A DNA stretch of 64,000 nt from Pilatotrama ljubarskyi (taxonomy: Eukaryota; Basidiomycota; Agaricomycetes; Polyporales; Polyporaceae): assembly GCA_022385805.1 (NCBI GenBank), contig MU277739.1, positions 52,362 through 116,361 on the forward strand, read 5' to 3'. The position numbers and the translations under genes are program-made. Under the pieces are notes generated by a model that saw only the letters and a list, made by a program, of their open reading frames with translations, was not told the DNA's origin and did not search any database. Below, piece after piece: positions 61,101 to 64,000 of this stretch. Within the stretch, counting starts at the first letter, position 1. Every line of letters begins with the position of its first letter.

Positions 61101-61398
61101 GAACCTAGCGCGTGACTATGTCAGCATCATGCATAAGTGCGGCCCACACAGGTATCTGCGCGTTCATGTATCGAACGTCACGAACCGCGAACTGCAAACA
61201 GGGTGAAGGGACACTGGCAGATGACAGAGCGCCAATATCCAGAGCTATCATTGCCAGTGCACGCAGAAGATAAACTCACGGGTCCACATAGTCCACAGCC
61301 TTGCTTTGTGGCTGGGAGAAGGCCGCCGGCGTGTCGCGCCTGTGAAGACGCGCGGTGGACGCGACTGCCAGCAGCGCAAGAGCAACGAGACGGCTCAT
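58132..61398 (-). CDS. secreted GH92 alpha-mannosidase, copy 1
   Basis: Fifteen exons: 61280-61398, 60749-61104, 60126-60691, 59975-60067, 59821-59913, 59734-59767, 59664-59677, 59455-59604, 59290-59398, 58938-59225, 58859-58881, 58689-58805, 58536-58630, 58252-58468, 58132-58185 (775 residues, frame intact). A signal peptide (MSRLVALALLAVASTA) starts the protein. Family motifs are YVDPFIGNGGDSPNGSGGM, YSGYDDTVHEGESYTGYSIW, DTFRAEWAW, AGWTEGDMWAYTFDV, GHNDHTNEPSHHIPYFYS and NEDCGQMSAWYIFSALGFYP. The Glu of WTEGD and the Asp of GHNDHTNE are the likely acid and base of this Ca2+-dependent exo-mannosidase family, which trims alpha-linked mannose from glycoproteins or mannans. Length is usual for fungal secreted members. 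The short last exon (VNGTRGEEAKR) is less certain. Confidence 0.93.
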
Positions 61399-61486
61399 CG
61401 TCGACGGTACACACAAACTTTCAATATACCTGATAGAGTGTGAGAGGGGGAGTAGATGATAGGCTTGCTTCAAGCTCTGCCGCCTT

Positions 61487-61496
61487 GCTTTTATGC
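61487..61496 (-). promoter_or_regulatory. candidate TATA element of GH92 copy 1
   Basis: GCATAAAAGC on the coding strand about 89 nt upstream of the start codon. Confidence 0.4.
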
Positions 61497-62225
61497 GGGA
61501 GTCGAGTGACGGCAGAGGACAAGCTCGACTTCCGCCAGCTCGTACTAGACGCCCAAGACATTGACCGCTCTCTGCCACGTGCTATTGCATGATTGAGAAT
61601 CGAGATTGAACTGCGCTTGGCCCCACAAAGTCCCACACCTTTGGCTGCAACCGTATAGTGGACCATCCATGAGTCTCGGATCCCACTCTCATCCGGTCAA
61701 CTGTACCCTGAGATATGCTGGAACAAGGGCTTATAGCTGAGGTACTGCTGTCCGCCCGCCGTACGTCATGTACGGCTCGGAGAAGCACATCCTTCGCCGC
61801 GTGCGTGGGGTCACCGGTCAGCTGCCACCATCGGAACTCGCCGGCTGCGTCATCTACGAGTCCGCTCGGTCTCCCATTCGCCGACAACTCTCTGGAAATA
61901 TGGAACAGATAAGTTCAGATTAAGCCGGCTCGTAATCGGGGACTTCTCAATTCGCGTCTATAGAAAGTCACTGCAAACATGGGGATCAAGCCATTCTCTC
62001 ATCGATGGGCCCTCAGTATCCTTGGAGAACGCCCAATATCTCTGCGTGGGCCAACCCTGGGACCCACCTCAAGCGCGATCTCCATATGAGTTCACTACCG
62101 GCAAAGTCCAGAGTAGTCTGCATGAGCAGGCCCCACAACTGTACGCATCTCTACTTCTAAGGCCGTCTCGTTTGGGCATCGTTCACTTTCAGGGGCCGGC
62201 ATCAGCAAACAGGGAATTGTCAACG
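61497..62225. other. spacer between the tandem GH92 genes
   Basis: No gene was recognised. The spacer holds the promoter of copy 1 and the 3' flank of copy 2. Confidence 0.5.
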
Positions 62226-63985
62226 TCAGAGCCAGGCACTCACCAAAGTGCTGGACGCCCACGCTTGCGGCTCCGCGCTCATCTCGAACTGGACGTGCCC
62301 CCCAGAAGCGATATCCACATGCTTGAGGATTGCGGCATCAATCGGCCGGCTATTCACGGTGACGCTCTTGATGTACGGCTTGCTTGGTGCTCCTGCAGAA
62401 GTGACGATGAGAGGCTGTGAGGCGTTCGGGAGGTCGATCGTGATCTTGTCGAAGAATGGGCTGCCGATCGTAGCTGCATTGAGCACTAACGGTCTGAAGG
62501 AGGGTTGTGAGACTCACGTTCCGATGACATACTCCGTCGACACAGGATCTACAGGGTAGAAGCCCAGCGCGCTGAAGATATACCACGCGCTCATCTGGCC
62601 GCAATCCTCATTCTATAGCAGACCTGTGTCAGAGGAGAGGGGATATACGCATTGAACTCTGCGGTACGCACACCCGATAGGCCATTGACGGAGTTGTTGT
62701 AATTGACCTTGGCGATCTCGCGGATTCGCTGTTGGGATTTGGACGCCGCATCCGCCAGGGAGTAAAGATACGGGATATGATGTGAAGGCTTTTCAGGACT
62801 GTGAGTACATATTCTCGTATGTCGCAGAACGTAACACGTACCTCGTTCGTGTGGTCGTTATGGCCTGAGAAGACGGAGGGTCAGCATCGCGCGACATAGA
62901 ACCGCCACTACCACATCGCGGCCAACGCACCTTCGTCAAAGTGCTCGTCCAGAAACGCCACGAAAGACCGATTGCCACCCCGCCGCTCGATCAACGCAGG
63001 CACGTCATGCACGATGTCGAATGTGTATGCCCACATGTCTCCCTCGGTCCATCCTGCGGTCTGGCCCGCCCAAGAGCCGTCCGCGTTTCGAGCCTCCATG
63101 AAGCCCGTGGCGTTGTTGAAGATCGTGAACGGCGCGGAGAGGCGCGTGCGCGGAAGTATGCCGCGTCTGCTTCCTTGCCAAGCGCAGCGGCGAGGACAGA
63201 GACGGCGTAGTCGTCGTCTGCCAGTGGAATGAGTTAGCATTTGGGCAGGGAAGGGCAGGGAGATAGGGAGGAGGATCGACCTACATGCGTAATCAAGAGT
63301 GCGAGAGCCTGCTTCGGAATGGATGTTGGACGCGACCCACCCGCGCGTAGCATACACGGACGAGAGGCCCGCTCTGACTTCGTATCCGACATGCTATAGA
63401 AGATACGACTCAGCATGACGGAGATGACACGTGGTATCTCAGCAGAACGGACTTGCTGTCGGTCGGAGTAACTATGATGTGAAGGCAACGAGTGACATTT
63501 CAGCAGCTCTAGGCGCCCAACGGCACTCAGGCTCACGTTATGGTCCAGTCGTCCTCGGGAGGCACAGTCGCGTCTTTGTGCACGGCGTCGTAAGCAGTCT
63601 CGATGTCAAAGCCCGCAAAGCCCTTCGCGACGGCTTCTGCGAGGAGCGAGTCCGCATGTGTACCGACCTGAATGGGCATGGCCGCATCAGCTCTACATCG
63701 ATGCTCCTGAGAAAAGAAGCTCGGTTCTACCATGATGTTTGTTTCTGAGATTGTAAGGCGCATGTTCAACATTTGGAGCAGGATGGAAGCAATTGAATCA
63801 CTTACCGACGATATTCTTCCACATAGGCAGCCACCCGCCCTACAGGATGACTTCTGAGCAAGGCGCGGGGTCTCAAGGAGCGATGGAGGCACTTCGACAT
63901 AGTCCTGGAGCATGCTTTGCACCATCCCGTTTATGCGCTCTGGCGCGAACAAGATCAGCCATGCCCACTCCGCCCTGAATGTGTC
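62226..63985 (-). pseudogene. GH92 alpha-mannosidase, copy 2: partial (runs off right edge) and frameshifted
   Basis: Exons visible: 63893-63985, 63806-63839, 63731-63744, 63537-63667, 63453-63471, 63285-63393, 62931-63217, 62842-62864, 62672-62788, 62518-62612, 62226-62460. The 5' half lies beyond 64000. The sequence parallels copy 1 (WAWLILFAPERINGMVQSML, HVGYEVRAGLSSVYATRGW, AGWTEGDMWAYTFDIVHDVP, GHNDHTNE, NEDCGQMSAWYIFSALGFYP). Exon 62931-63217 is 287 nt against 288 in copy 1: one A of GAGAAGG is missing near 63140, which shifts the frame between FRARA and SAPFTIFNN. Either the gene is recently inactivated or the base is a sequence error. It has one intron (63472-63536) that copy 1 lacks. 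The final codons are uncertain; the simplest reading runs to the stop at 62226-62228. Confidence 0.82.
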
Positions 63986-64000
63986 CTAGTTAGGGTGAGA

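Noticed and set aside
62183..62185. A final one-codon exon (TGA) for GH92 copy 2, by analogy with the last exon of copy 1
   Set aside because: It would require an exon consisting only of a stop codon. Read-through to the stop at 62226-62228 is simpler.

Overview
This window is nuclear DNA of a filamentous basidiomycete, most likely an Agaricomycete of polypore type. The evidence is the GC-rich sequence, genes split by many 46-100 nt GT-AG introns with CTRAC-like branch points, and families typical of these fungi: multi-copy P450s, a DUF6534 membrane protein, GMC oxidoreductase and GH92 mannosidases. No bacterial, viral or transposase genes, CRISPR array, rRNA or tRNA was recognised. All gene models were spliced by eye. 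Every complete model has an intact reading frame whose total length is a multiple of three.

Layout. 0-11.4 kb: the last exon of an unknown protein; an FAD monooxygenase (+); a secreted aldose 1-epimerase (-); a large BCAS3-like beta-propeller protein (-). 11.4-19 kb: a very GC-rich stretch with no convincing gene. 19-28.6 kb: a regulator-like protein with an unusual GATA-type finger (+), a GMC oxidoreductase with signal peptide and GPI-like tail (-), and a small acidic orphan (-). 29-36.3 kb: P450 no. 1 (-), an F-box protein (-) and the kinetochore protein Spc25 (-). 37.5-47.1 kb: two paralogous alpha/beta-hydrolases (+) flank a cyclopropane-fatty-acid-synthase-like methyltransferase (-) and a 14-TM-type MFS exporter (+). 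48.4-57.4 kb: a DUF6534 membrane protein (-), P450 no. 2 (+) and P450 no. 3 (-). 58.1-64 kb: two tandem GH92 alpha-mannosidases (-). The second runs off the right edge and carries a one-base deletion relative to the first.

Functional reading. Housekeeping genes (Spc25, BCAS3-like, F-box) are mixed with an accessory, oxidation-rich set: FAD monooxygenase, GMC oxidase, three P450s of one family with an identical 12-exon plan, lipid methyltransferase, two hydrolases and an exporter. The block hydrolase - CFA synthase - MFS - hydrolase is the best candidate for a co-functioning locus. No polyketide, peptide or terpene synthase is present, so a classical secondary-metabolite cluster is not supported.
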